A stretch of DNA of 64,000 nt, taken from NCBI RefSeq assembly GCF_019645875.1, contig NZ_CP081000.1, positions 1,922,001 to 1,986,000 on the forward strand, given 5' to 3'. Made by a program: the position numbers and the translations under genes. The stretch comes from Mycolicibacterium senegalense. Its GTDB lineage: Bacteria; Actinomycetota; Actinomycetes; Mycobacteriales; Mycobacteriaceae. The notes under the pieces are model-generated. The model had not been told where the DNA came from. It ran no database searches and saw only the letters and a list, made by a program, of their open reading frames with translations. Positions 26,790 to 36,312 of the stretch are shown here, in pieces (position 1 is the first letter of the stretch; each line of letters starts with the position of its first letter).

Positions 26790-28007
26790 GTGTCCGAAAC
26801 CGTGACCGAAGTAGACATCCCCGAATACCCGATGGAGCGGGCGGCGGCGTGCCCGTTCGCCCCTCCGGCGCCCATGCTGGGCAACCCCAAAGGCCTTTTC
26901 CGCGTGAAGATCTGGAACGGCAGCACCCCGTGGTTGATCACCGGCCACGAAGAGGCCCGCACGCTGTTCGCGGACTCCCGGATCAGCGTGGACGACCGGA
27001 TCGACGGTTTCCCGCACTGGAACGAGCACATGCTCTCCACCGTCGACAAGCGGCCCCGCTCGGTATTCACCTCCGATGCCGAGGAGCACACCCGGTTCCG
27101 CCGGATGTTGTCCAAGCCGTTCACGTTCCGCCGTGTCGAGGGCTTGCGCACGGCCATCCAGAAGATCACCGACGAGTGCATCGACGAGATCCTGGCCGGT
27201 CCACAGCCGGCCGACCTGGTGGCCAAGCTGGCCTTGCCGGTGCCCACCGTGGTGATCAGCGAGATGCTCGGTGTGCCTTACGAAGACCACGAGTTCTTCC
27301 AGGAGCACGCGAACGCCGGCCTGGCCCGATACGCCGCGGCGGACGCCATGCAGAAAGGTGCGATGAGCCTGCATCAGTACCTGATCAACCTGGTAGAGGA
27401 GAAACAGGCCAATCCGTCGGAGGACGCGGTCTCGGATCTGGCCGAACGCGTGACCGCGGGGGAGATCAGCGTCAAAGAAGCCGCGCAGCTGGGCACCGGT
27501 CTGTTGATCGCCGGGCACGAGACCACGGCCAACATGATCGGCATCGGCATCCTGGCCCTGCTGGAGAACCCGGAGCAGGCCGACTTCCTGCGAAATGCCG
27601 AGGATCCGAAGGTCATCGCCAATGCGGTCGAGGAACTGATGCGCTATCTGTCCATCATCCAGACCGGCCAGCGCCGGGTGGCGCTGGAAGACATCGAGAT
27701 CGGCGGCGAGACCATTCGCGCCGGTGACGGCGTCATCATCGATCTGTCCCCGGCCAACTGGGATGCGAAGGCCTACCCGGAGCCCGACAAGCTCGACCTC
27801 AGCCGCGACGCCAGCCAGCAACTGGGCTTCGGCTACGGCAGGCACCAGTGCGTCGGTCAGCAGCTCGCGCGTGCCGAACTGCAGATCGTCTTCCACACCC
27901 TGCTACGCCGGATCCCGACCCTGCGTCTGGCGATCCCGCTCGACGAGGTGCCGTTCAAGCATGACCGGCTCGCCTACGGCGTCTACGAACTCCCCGTCAC
28001 CTGGTGA
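26790..28007 (+). CDS. Cytochrome P450
   Basis: A 405-aa class I soluble P450. The I-helix is LLIAGHETTAN, the ExxR is in EELMR, and the haem loop FGYGRHQCVG places the ligand near Cys354. Overall pattern resembles CYP105-like actinobacterial hydroxylases. GTG 26790 follows GAGGAA. Electrons presumably come from the adjacent ferredoxin. Its place at the head of an operon with amidohydrolase and CoA genes suggests the first hydroxylation of a pathway substrate. Confidence 0.93.
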   Translation: MSETVTEVDIPEYPMERAAACPFAPPAPMLGNPKGLFRVKIWNGSTPWLITGHEEARTLFADSRISVDDRIDGFPHWNEHMLSTVDKRPRSVFTSDAEEHTRFRRMLSKPFTFRRVEGLRTAIQKITDECIDEILAGPQPADLVAKLALPVPTVVISEMLGVPYEDHEFFQEHANAGLARYAAADAMQKGAMSLHQYLINLVEEKQANPSEDAVSDLAERVTAGEISVKEAAQLGTGLLIAGHETTANMIGIGILALLENPEQADFLRNAEDPKVIANAVEELMRYLSIIQTGQRRVALEDIEIGGETIRAGDGVIIDLSPANWDAKAYPEPDKLDLSRDASQQLGFGYGRHQCVGQQLARAELQIVFHTLLRRIPTLRLAIPLDEVPFKHDRLAYGVYELPVTW

Positions 28008-28037
28008 CCTCAGCCAACAGCCCGATTGGAGTACCAC

Positions 28038-29201
28038 ATGACTGCTTCGACGACCCTCTATCCGCCCGAGGGCTTCGGTGCGCCGAAGAACCGCAAGGGC
28101 CATGCCACCGGTGACCTCGGGTTGCCGACGGGCACCGAGATCTTCTCTGCCGACAACCACATTTCGGTAGCCGACGACATCTTCTACGAGCGTTTCCCCG
28201 AGGAGCTCAAGGGAGCCGCCCCGCGCATCTGGTACGAGGACGGCGCCTACATGGTCGGCATGAAGGGCAAGGCCTGGACCGGAGGCGATTTCGGGCGGGT
28301 GCTGATGCAGTACGACGACTTGGCCGGCGCTGCGTCCAACAACATCGCCGCGCGAGTCCGCGAGCTCAAAGAGGACGGCATCGACAAGGAACTGGCGTTC
28401 CCCAACGCGGTGCTGGCCCTGTTCCACTACCCGGACAAGGCGTTGCGCGAGCGGGTGTTCCGGATCTACAACGAGCACATCGCCGCTCTGCAGGAGCAGT
28501 CCGGCGGGCACTTCTACGGCGTCGGGCTGATCAACTGGTGGGACCCGAAGGGAGCGCGCAGCACCCTTGAAGAACTGAAGTCGCTCGGGCTCAAGACATT
28601 CCTGCTGCCGCTGAACCCGGGCAAGGACGACGAGGGCAACATCTACGACTACGGCAGCACCGCGATGGACGCGGTCTGGGACGAGGTCGAGGCATCCGGA
28701 ATACCGGTCAGCCACCACATCGGCGAGACCCCACCGAAGACTCCGTGCGAGAACAACAGCGTCGTGGTCGGCATGATGGTCAACGTCGACTCGTTCCGTG
28801 AGCAGTTCGCCAAATACGTGTTCTCCGGCATCCTGGATCGGCATCCGAAGCTGAAGATCGGCTGGTTCGAGGGCGGCATCGCCTGGGTGCCCACCGCGCT
28901 GCAGGACGCCGAACACATGCTGGCCTCCTACCGGCACATGTTCAATCACGAACTGCAACACGATGTCCGGCACTACTGGGACAAGCACATGTCAGCCTCG
29001 TTCATGGTCGATCCGCTGGGGCTGCGCCTGATCGACCAGATCGGCGTCGACAACGTGATGTGGTCCAGCGACTACCCGCACAACGAGAGCACCTTCGGGT
29101 ACTCGGAGAAGTCACTGGCCACGGTTGTCGAGGCGGTCGGCCCGCAGGACGCCACCAAGATCGTGTCCACCAACATCCAGAAGTTCCTGGGCCTTCTATG
29201 A
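28038..29201 (+). CDS. Amidohydrolase-2 family protein (ACMSD-like fold)
   Basis: A 387-aa TIM-barrel amidohydrolase of the ACMSD/gamma-resorcylate decarboxylase family. The N-terminal metal site reads SADNHISV in place of HxH, followed by VSHHIGETP, HPKLKIGWFEGGIAW and the late Asp in SSDYPHNES. Such enzymes decarboxylate or hydrolyse without oxidants. ATG 28038 has GGAG 6 bp upstream. It is a distant paralogue of the amidohydrolase at 47875; each sits beside an oxygenase gene. ATGA overlap with the next gene. Confidence 0.87.
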   Translation: MTASTTLYPPEGFGAPKNRKGHATGDLGLPTGTEIFSADNHISVADDIFYERFPEELKGAAPRIWYEDGAYMVGMKGKAWTGGDFGRVLMQYDDLAGAASNNIAARVRELKEDGIDKELAFPNAVLALFHYPDKALRERVFRIYNEHIAALQEQSGGHFYGVGLINWWDPKGARSTLEELKSLGLKTFLLPLNPGKDDEGNIYDYGSTAMDAVWDEVEASGIPVSHHIGETPPKTPCENNSVVVGMMVNVDSFREQFAKYVFSGILDRHPKLKIGWFEGGIAWVPTALQDAEHMLASYRHMFNHELQHDVRHYWDKHMSASFMVDPLGLRLIDQIGVDNVMWSSDYPHNESTFGYSEKSLATVVEAVGPQDATKIVSTNIQKFLGLL

Positions 29202-30466
29202 GCGCTCTCACTCACCCAGGAGTCACCCAGATCGCCCGAACCGGTTTTACCCCGCTCGACATTCCAGACGAGCCCGACCTCGACCGGATGCGCGCACAGG
29301 TCGGTGCGCGTCTGCACGCGGCGATGACTGATCAGGGCGTTGATGCGCTCGTCCTGCTCGGCAACAGCAACGTCATGTACGCCACCGGCATCGCCTGGCC
29401 GCTGGCCGACGCGGGCCTGTCGCACGTCGAGCGGCCGGTCGCGGTCGTGCTGGCCGACGACGAGCACCCGCACCTGTTCCTGCCGTTCCGCGAGGGTGCG
29501 GCTATGGAAACCGGGCTGCCAGATGACCATCTGCACGGACCGGTGTATCTCGAGTTCGACGAAGGTGTCACGGAATTCGCAAGGGTCCTGGCCAGTTTGG
29601 TGCCCGCCGGGGCGACGATCGCGACCGATGAGCTGACCGGGGCGATGCGGCTGGCCGGCGGCGCGCTGTTCCCCAACGTGCCGGTGGATGCCGCGCCGGT
29701 GATCGGTGCGGCGAAGATCGTCAAGACGATCGACCAGATCGCGTGCATTCGACGAGCCTGCCGGATCACCGAGGAGGCCATCGCCGAGATCCACAAGTCG
29801 GTGGTGCCCGGCGTTCGGCAGATCGATCTGTCTGCCGAATTCGTCCGTCGTACTTTCGAACTCGGTGCCACCACGAACATGTTCGACTCGATCTGGCAGG
29901 CCATGCCCGCATCGAAGGCCGAGGGCGCCTGGACCACCACCGGTGATCTCGCCCTGCCCCTGTTGACGACCGAGCGTGAACTGCAGCAGGGCGATGTGCT
30001 GTGGACCGACGTGTCCATCGCCTACCACGGGTACTGCTCCGACCACGGCCGGACCTGGATCGTCGGTCAGGACCCGACCCCGGCCCAGCAGGAGCAGTTC
30101 GACAAGTGGAGCCGGATCGTCGACGCGGTGTTGGCGGTAACCAAGGCCGGTGCCACCTGTGGCGATCTGGGCCGGGCGGCAACCGAAGCCGCCGGCGGCC
30201 GGAAACCGTGGCTCCCGCACTTCTATCTGGGCCACGGCATCGGTACCAGCGCGGCTGAAATGCCGATGATCGGAACCGATCTCGGACAGGAGTGGGACGA
30301 CAACTTCGTCTTCCCCGAAGGCATGTTGCTGGTGTTCGAACCCGTGGTCTGGGAGGACGGCACCGGCGGCTACCGCGGCGAGGAGATCGTGGTGGTCACC
30401 GAGGGCGGCTGGATGCCGCTGACCGCATATCCGTACGACCCCTATGAGGTGGCCCGTGGGAACTGA
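29198..30466 (+). CDS. M24-family (aminopeptidase P/creatinase fold) hydrolase
   Basis: A 422-aa pita-bread-fold protein with an intact metal site: Asp in WTDVSIAYHGYCSDHGRTW (about residues 270 and 281), His in GHGIGTSAAEMP (about 346), Glu in VFEPVVWED and Glu in RGEEIVVV. The fold covers Xaa-Pro peptidases, creatinase and DMSP lyase. In a catabolic operon without peptide substrates, hydrolysis or a lyase reaction on a non-peptide substrate is plausible. It overlaps the next, partly degenerate paralogue by 11 bp. Confidence 0.85.
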   Translation: MSALTHPGVTQIARTGFTPLDIPDEPDLDRMRAQVGARLHAAMTDQGVDALVLLGNSNVMYATGIAWPLADAGLSHVERPVAVVLADDEHPHLFLPFREGAAMETGLPDDHLHGPVYLEFDEGVTEFARVLASLVPAGATIATDELTGAMRLAGGALFPNVPVDAAPVIGAAKIVKTIDQIACIRRACRITEEAIAEIHKSVVPGVRQIDLSAEFVRRTFELGATTNMFDSIWQAMPASKAEGAWTTTGDLALPLLTTERELQQGDVLWTDVSIAYHGYCSDHGRTWIVGQDPTPAQQEQFDKWSRIVDAVLAVTKAGATCGDLGRAATEAAGGRKPWLPHFYLGHGIGTSAAEMPMIGTDLGQEWDDNFVFPEGMLLVFEPVVWEDGTGGYRGEEIVVVTEGGWMPLTAYPYDPYEVARGN

Positions 30467-31589
30467 AATCGAGGCCGACGGCCGGGCCCTGCGCGTCAGC
30501 CGTCGGGAGCGCGCCATCGCGCAGATGGAGGCCCATGACCTCGACGTGCTGGTCCTCGGCAGGCAGGCCAACGTCCGGTACATCTCCGGAGCTCCGCAGC
30601 TGTGGGTGGTCGGCACCCGGCCGTTCGGGCCGATCTGCACGTTCGTCCGCGCGACCGGCGAGATCCATCTGAACAGCACGTGGGACGAGGGGATACCCGA
30701 GGAGATCCCGCACGAAAACCTGTACGGCCTGGCGTGGAATCCGATGACCCTGATCGGTGTGCTGCAGAACATCAAGGGCACCGATGCCGCACGACGGGTC
30801 GGAACCGACGCTCTGACACCGACATTCGCCAAACTGCTGCCGATGGCCTTCCCGAACGCGGAACTGGTCGACGCCGAGCAGGCGATGCGCGCCGCACGTC
30901 GCGTGAAGACCCCGGAGGAGATCCTCGCGCTGCGACGGGCGTTGGCTGTCGCCGAGCAGGCACTGGCGAGAGGGGCGGCCGAGTTGGCTCCGGGAACCAC
31001 TGAGAAGCGCCTCGCCGGGACGATATTGGAGGCTGAAGCGGCCGGCGGGGTGAGTACCCCCGCCACCCAGGACGCCGCATGGGTTACCTCGAAGGACCAT
31101 CCCTGGCGCCGTGCCGGTGGCGACGGACGTGTGGGTGAGGGTGATCTGGTGGCTTTGTCGGCAGGCGTGCTGGCCGACGGCTACGTCGCCGAGGTCGCCC
31201 GCACTCTCCATGTCGGCGATCCCACGGATGCGGTGCGCTCACTGTATCGACGTCGGGACGAGCTGTGGGACAGGCTGGTTGAGGCCTGCCGTCCCGGCAA
31301 CCCGACCAGTGCACTGCTGGACGCCTACGAGCAGGCCGGCGAACTGCTCCCGGCGATGCCGGTGGCCCACGGACTCGGATTGGGTTTCGACCCGCCGGTG
31401 GTGTCGCAGAACCTTCGGTCGACGGCCGAGTCCGACCTTCTCGAAGAGGGCATGGTGCTCGCCGTCACGGGCTATGTCTGGGAGCCGGACCTCGGGGCGG
31501 TGTTCACCCGCGATGCCGTCGTCGTCGGCGCGGACGGACCCGAGGTACTCACCCAGACCCCAACAGACAGTGAGGCGGCACATGCCTGA
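30456..31589 (+). CDS. M24-family protein with degenerate metal site
   Basis: A 377-aa protein homologous to the preceding gene's product. The catalytic-domain strand reads LSAGVLADGYVAEVART, where the first metal Asp is Ser and the second is Glu. The His is kept (AHGLGLGFDP), but the Glu of the FEP segment is Thr (AVTGYVWEP). It may be metal-free like creatinase, or a non-catalytic partner. GTG 30456 is preceded by GAGG. Overlaps with both neighbours indicate translational coupling and perhaps a heterodimer. Confidence 0.82.
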   Translation: MGTEIEADGRALRVSRRERAIAQMEAHDLDVLVLGRQANVRYISGAPQLWVVGTRPFGPICTFVRATGEIHLNSTWDEGIPEEIPHENLYGLAWNPMTLIGVLQNIKGTDAARRVGTDALTPTFAKLLPMAFPNAELVDAEQAMRAARRVKTPEEILALRRALAVAEQALARGAAELAPGTTEKRLAGTILEAEAAGGVSTPATQDAAWVTSKDHPWRRAGGDGRVGEGDLVALSAGVLADGYVAEVARTLHVGDPTDAVRSLYRRRDELWDRLVEACRPGNPTSALLDAYEQAGELLPAMPVAHGLGLGFDPPVVSQNLRSTAESDLLEEGMVLAVTGYVWEPDLGAVFTRDAVVVGADGPEVLTQTPTDSEAAHA

Positions 31590-32565
31590 GCGACTCCAGC
31601 CCACTGCCGCGGAGCGGCCCACCCCGGAGGAGATCATCCTCTACGACAAGGATCCCAAGACCAAGATCGCCACCATCACCTTCAACCGGCCGGAATTCTT
31701 CAACGCGCCGACGTCGATGGCCCGGCTGCGCTACGCCGACGTGCTGCGGGCGGCCAACGCCGACAACGATGTGAAGGTGGTGATCATCCGAGGCGTCGGG
31801 GACAACCTGGGCAGCGGTGCGGACCTGCCGGAGTTCATGGAGGGCAACGACAATCCGGCAGCGCGGCTGGCCGAGTTGCGCCTGGAGGACGACGGAGTGG
31901 GCGAGGTGACGTACCCGCCCAAGGGCACGTTCCGTAACGGAGCCACGATCAGCTCCTGGTACGCCAACTCTCAGGCCGGCAATCGGGCGCTGCAGGACTT
32001 CAAGAAGATCAGCATCGTGGAGGCCAAGGGCTACTGCTACGGCTGGCACTTCTACCAGTGCGCCGATGCGGATCTGGTGATCTCCTCCGACGACGCCCTG
32101 TTCGGTCATCCGTCGTTCCGGTACCACGGCTGGGGCCCCCGGATGTGGACCTGGGTGCAGATGATGGGCTTGCGCAAATTCCAGGAGATGGTCTTCACCG
32201 GGCGGCCCTTCACCGCCGCGGAGATGTACGACTGCAACTTCTTGAACAAGGTGGTTGCCCGCGACCAGCTGGAAGCCGAGACGCAGAAGTACGCCCTGGC
32301 GTGCGCTCGGAACCGGCCGGTGGACACCGTTTTCCAGCAGAAGATGTTCTTCGAGATCTTCAAACAACAGCAGGGCGAGTACATGGGCAGCCTGCTGAGC
32401 GCGTTCTTCGAGTCGATGGGCAACGGGGTGGCCAACGACAGTGACGACGACCTGGACATGTTCGAATCCATCGATTCCGGACTGTCGGCCGCGGTGAACG
32501 ACAACGACAGTAAGTTCCCGCCCGAGTTCCGGCTGTCCAAGAAGAACCGGGCGAAATCCGAATAG
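31582..32565 (+). CDS. Crotonase-family enoyl-CoA hydratase-like protein
   Basis: A 327-aa crotonase, longer than usual (about 260), with an inserted segment after the first oxyanion loop (LGSGADLPEFMEG) and a long C terminus. The second loop is VEAKGYCYGWHFYQCADADLVISS, followed by FGHPSFRYHGWGP. Aromatic residues around the pocket (YCYGWHFY) suggest a bulky substrate. It overlaps the preceding gene by 8 bp. Hydration, hydrolysis or ring opening are all possible within the fold. Confidence 0.83.
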   Translation: MPERLQPTAAERPTPEEIILYDKDPKTKIATITFNRPEFFNAPTSMARLRYADVLRAANADNDVKVVIIRGVGDNLGSGADLPEFMEGNDNPAARLAELRLEDDGVGEVTYPPKGTFRNGATISSWYANSQAGNRALQDFKKISIVEAKGYCYGWHFYQCADADLVISSDDALFGHPSFRYHGWGPRMWTWVQMMGLRKFQEMVFTGRPFTAAEMYDCNFLNKVVARDQLEAETQKYALACARNRPVDTVFQQKMFFEIFKQQQGEYMGSLLSAFFESMGNGVANDSDDDLDMFESIDSGLSAAVNDNDSKFPPEFRLSKKNRAKSE

Positions 32566-32569
32566 GCAG

Positions 32570-34987
32570 ATGAGCTCACCACTTGACGGCTACACCGTCA
32601 TCGACCTCTCCAGCGGGATCGCCGGCGCATACGCCACGAAGATCCTGGCCGACGGCGGCGCCGACGTGATCAAAGTCGAAGCTCCCGAAGGCGATCCGTT
32701 GCGCCGGTGGTCGGCCTCGGGTGCACACATCGGACGGGATCGGGACGGCGCCCTGTTCACCTTCCTGGCCGGTGGTAAACGCAGTGTGGTCATCGAGCCG
32801 GGTGACACTCAGCTGGTGGACCGGTTGGCGGCGGCGGCCGACGCCGTGGTCTGGTCTCCGGAATCGGCCGTCGCTCAGGCGGTCGCACCCGAGGAACTGT
32901 TCCGTCGGCATCCGCACCTGATCGTCACCACCATCACGCCGTTCGGTTTGGACGGGCCGTGGAGTGACCGGCCCGCCACCGAGTTCACCCTGCAGGCCTG
33001 GTCGGGCGGCGCGATCGGGATCGGCCGGGGTGTGCAGGACCGGGCGCCGGTGTCGATCGGTGGTCAAGTGGGTGAGTGGCTGGCCGGTGCGTACGCGGCG
33101 GCGATGACGCTGGCGTTCCGGGCCCGGGCGATCCGGGACGGTCACGGCGAACTGGTGGATCTCTCGGCACTGGAGGCTCAGGTGCTGGGCCTGACGTATT
33201 ACCCGGTCACCTATTTCGAGATGTTTGGCCGGCCGTGGCGCACCGAGCGCAAACCCACGGTCCCCGGTATTGCCGAAGCGGCCGACGGTCTGGTGGCACT
33301 CGGCTGCGGCACCGCCCAGCAGTGGTGGGATCTGTGCGCGATGTCGGGTCATGACGAGTGGATCGACGAAGCCTCCGAGCTGACGATCACCGAGCAGGCG
33401 AACCTGCACGCCGACGAGTTGTACGCCTGGCTGCGCGAGCAACGTGCGGACGACGTGCGCGAGCTTGCCGGGGCGTTCCGGATCCCCAACTCGCCGGTGG
33501 GCAACGGGGAGAACCTCACCGCCATGGACCATTTCGTGCAGCGGCAGGCGTTCGTCCGCAACCCCCAGCACGGGTTCACCCAGCCGGCAATGCCGTACCG
33601 GCTCTCCGGGGTGACCCTGCGGGCGGCGTCGCGCGCACCCCGCCTGGGAGAGCACAACGGTGAGATCGAGGCCGCCGCGTGGAGCCCATGCGACTTGCCC
33701 GCCGGTAGGCCGGGCGGGGACCGCCTGCCGTTCAGCGGATTACGGGTGCTCGACATGACGACGTTCTGGGCTGGGCCGTCATGCACCCATCTGCTGGGCA
33801 TGCTCGGCGCCGAGGTGATCCACCTGGAGTCGACTCCACGCCCGGACGGCACCCGGTTGATCGCCGGCATCCCGGCGAGTGTGGAGCAGTGGTGGGAGCG
33901 ATCACCGATCTTCAGTGCACTCAACACCAACAAGAAGAGCCTCACCCTGGACTTCCAGACCGAGCAGGGCCGGGATTTGTTGCGCCGGCTGATCGCCACC
34001 TGCGATGTGGTGGTGGAGAATTTCACGCCCAGGGTGATCGAACAGATCGGGCTCGACTTCGACTCGCTACGGGAATTGCGCGAAGACATCATCATGGTCC
34101 GGATGCCCGGATTCGGACTCGACGGGCCGTGGCGGGACAATCCGGCATTCGCCTACATCATCGAGGACTCGTCCGGGTTGAGTTGGCTCACCGGCTACCC
34201 GGATCGCGCCCCGTTCGAGCCCTATTCGATCGGCGACCCCAATGCCGGGATACACGCGCTGTCGGGGCTGATGCTGGCGCTCGAGCATCGCCGCCGCACC
34301 GGGCAGGGCGCGCTCGTCGAGGCTGCGATGGTCGACGCCGCACTGAACATCGCGGCCGAACAGGTCATCGAGTATTCGGCCTACGGGGCATTGCTGCAAC
34401 GCGACGGCAACCGTGGTCCGGCCGCGGCGCCGCAGAACATCTACCAGTGCGCCGACATCGACGAGTTCGGCCGCGCCGACAGCTGGGTGGCTATCGCCGT
34501 CAGCTCCGATTCCCAGTGGACAGCCCTTTGTGCGGCGCTCGGCCAGCCGGAATGGGCGACCGACCCGGAGCTGGATTCCGCCGACGGGCGCCGAACCCAC
34601 CACGATCTGATCGACGAGAAACTGGCGGAGTGGTGTCTGCCGCGCAGTGGCGACGAGATCGTCGAAACCTTGTGGCCGGCCGGTGTTCCGGTGGCGAAGG
34701 TCATGCAGCCGCACCGGCAGTTGGACTTGCCGCAGTTGCGGTTCCGGCAGTTCTTCGAACACGTCGGGCACCCGGTGAACAACGCCGCACCGCACAGCAC
34801 GCTTCCGGTGTCGCTGGCCAACGGACCACGGGCGTTGCACCGTCAGCCGGCACCGCTGCTGGGCGAGCACAACCACGAATTGCTGACGGAATTGGGATTG
34901 TCCGACGGCGAGATCGCCGCACTGGTCGAGGACGGTGTGATCGGCACCGAACCGGGGGTGGGCGGGCGTCGTAAGGCGGCGCGCTGA
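32570..34987 (+). CDS. Tandem (fused) CaiB/BaiF CoA-transferase
   Basis: An 805-aa protein of two family III CoA-transferase domains (about 1-370 and 385-800), each opening with a VIDLSSGIAGAYATKILADG or VLDMTTFWAGPSCTHLLGML strand pattern. The second domain keeps the catalytic Asp in SIGDPNAG; the first has IGGQVGE at that place and lacks it. Similar fused forms exist (DddD-like). It is the last gene of the TetR/P450 operon and probably loads CoA on the acid made upstream. Confidence 0.87.
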   Translation: MSSPLDGYTVIDLSSGIAGAYATKILADGGADVIKVEAPEGDPLRRWSASGAHIGRDRDGALFTFLAGGKRSVVIEPGDTQLVDRLAAAADAVVWSPESAVAQAVAPEELFRRHPHLIVTTITPFGLDGPWSDRPATEFTLQAWSGGAIGIGRGVQDRAPVSIGGQVGEWLAGAYAAAMTLAFRARAIRDGHGELVDLSALEAQVLGLTYYPVTYFEMFGRPWRTERKPTVPGIAEAADGLVALGCGTAQQWWDLCAMSGHDEWIDEASELTITEQANLHADELYAWLREQRADDVRELAGAFRIPNSPVGNGENLTAMDHFVQRQAFVRNPQHGFTQPAMPYRLSGVTLRAASRAPRLGEHNGEIEAAAWSPCDLPAGRPGGDRLPFSGLRVLDMTTFWAGPSCTHLLGMLGAEVIHLESTPRPDGTRLIAGIPASVEQWWERSPIFSALNTNKKSLTLDFQTEQGRDLLRRLIATCDVVVENFTPRVIEQIGLDFDSLRELREDIIMVRMPGFGLDGPWRDNPAFAYIIEDSSGLSWLTGYPDRAPFEPYSIGDPNAGIHALSGLMLALEHRRRTGQGALVEAAMVDAALNIAAEQVIEYSAYGALLQRDGNRGPAAAPQNIYQCADIDEFGRADSWVAIAVSSDSQWTALCAALGQPEWATDPELDSADGRRTHHDLIDEKLAEWCLPRSGDEIVETLWPAGVPVAKVMQPHRQLDLPQLRFRQFFEHVGHPVNNAAPHSTLPVSLANGPRALHRQPAPLLGEHNHELLTELGLSDGEIAALVEDGVIGTEPGVGGRRKAAR

Positions 34988-34995
34988 GGCGAGGC

Positions 34996-36273
34996 TCAGC
35001 TCTGCCCGAACTCGTCGAGGAGCGCTCCGAAATCTTCGGTGTCCCAAAGGTGGAGAACGTTGCTCAGCATCAAAAGCGGGGACCGAACAGCTTCATGGTC
35101 GGCTACGCACCGATCCGTGCGGTCGATGCTCTGGTCGGGCAACACAGCTTGCAGATGAGCGGGCGCGTCGAGCAGCCAGGTCACTCCCATCACCGCGGCG
35201 TACAGCATGACTTGTGTTCGTAGCGTGCCGAGGTCGAGGTCGGGACCACCGGCGCCGCGGTACTCGGCGGTGAAATGGGTGAGCAGCTCGTCGATGTGCT
35301 GCCTCCAGAGCTCCGTCTCGGCGCTGCACAGCGAGCCCCACAGTGCCATCGCCACGTTCATCACACTGACACAGCCCCAGTCCATGAGACCGCAATCCAG
35401 GCGTCCGTCCGGGTCGGTCCAGAACCAGGCATTGTCCACGTTGGCGTTCCAATGACACAGCGCCACCTGGTCGTCGGTGGAATGCAGTCTGGCCATGATG
35501 GCATCCTCGGCGGCGGCAATCCGGCCGACGTCGGCGAGCATCCTGGTGACGAACCCGGGATCCGCGACGGCGGGCGGTAGCAGAGCCGGGTAACGGCCCG
35601 CGAATTCGACCAGTCGGTGGACCTGTGCGGTGAGCTCACCGGCAGAGCGGTGGATGCGGCGGCCGACGGCCACCTTGGCGGCGTCGTACCGGAACTGATC
35701 GGTCACCGCGGCGGGGAGCGCACCGGCCTGGTGCGCACCGGCCAGCCGGGCGACCGAGCTGAGCAAGGCCCGATAGTGACCGAGCGCGTCGGGCATCCGG
35801 TAGTCCAGGCATTTGTCGTAGTGCGGTTCGATACCGGCTTGTCCGAACGAGATCCGCTCGGTCAGCAGCATCCCGGTGGCCGATTCGCGATCGTAGTCGG
35901 CGAACAGGCACACAGGTACGGTGACGGGCAGCGGGCAATCGGCCGACAACACGCCGAACGCCACCTCGAGCTCCATCTGTGACTTGCCCCGGTCGCGGCG
36001 GGGATTGTCGAAGTCACGGGAGAATTTGACGAACAGCTCTGTGGGCAAGCCGATCTCCGGGTGCGCATATTCCACATCCAGTAGCGCTTTGCGTCCGGTG
36101 CTGCCACCGCCGCACTCCTCGAAGCGGGTGATCGCGCTGACCCGGTTGCTTCGGGGGAGTGCACCGAACACCTGCAGGGCGGCGGTGAGGAACTCCGGGC
36201 CGGCACCGAACAGGGTTCCTGGATCGGCCGGGAATTCCAGCCCGGTTGCGCCTGCGCTCACCCAACGTCGCAT
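34996..36273 (-). CDS. Aminoglycoside-phosphotransferase-fold protein with altered catalytic loop
   Basis: A 425-aa protein of the APH/EcKinase-like fold. An N-lobe Lys region is ELFVKFSRDF. The catalytic loop reads LCHWNANVDNAWFW (274-281), where the usual HGD is H-W-N, and LMDWG (about 297-301) matches the metal-binding DFG-like Asp298. The Asn at the catalytic-base position makes kinase activity doubtful. It is convergent with the CoA-transferase (8-bp gap) and divergent from an SDR. Confidence 0.7.
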   Translation of the reverse strand: MRRWVSAGATGLEFPADPGTLFGAGPEFLTAALQVFGALPRSNRVSAITRFEECGGGSTGRKALLDVEYAHPEIGLPTELFVKFSRDFDNPRRDRGKSQMELEVAFGVLSADCPLPVTVPVCLFADYDRESATGMLLTERISFGQAGIEPHYDKCLDYRMPDALGHYRALLSSVARLAGAHQAGALPAAVTDQFRYDAAKVAVGRRIHRSAGELTAQVHRLVEFAGRYPALLPPAVADPGFVTRMLADVGRIAAAEDAIMARLHSTDDQVALCHWNANVDNAWFWTDPDGRLDCGLMDWGCVSVMNVAMALWGSLCSAETELWRQHIDELLTHFTAEYRGAGGPDLDLGTLRTQVMLYAAVMGVTWLLDAPAHLQAVLPDQSIDRTDRCVADHEAVRSPLLMLSNVLHLWDTEDFGALLDEFGQS

Positions 36274-36312
36274 CTAGCCTCACCAGCAGTTGAGCCAGTA
36301 GCTTCAATAACC

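Noticed and set aside
29072-31066. 664-codon minus-strand reading frame opposite the M24 genes
   Set aside because: Low-complexity Arg/Ser/Ala shadow; the plus strand has coupled genes with clear domains.
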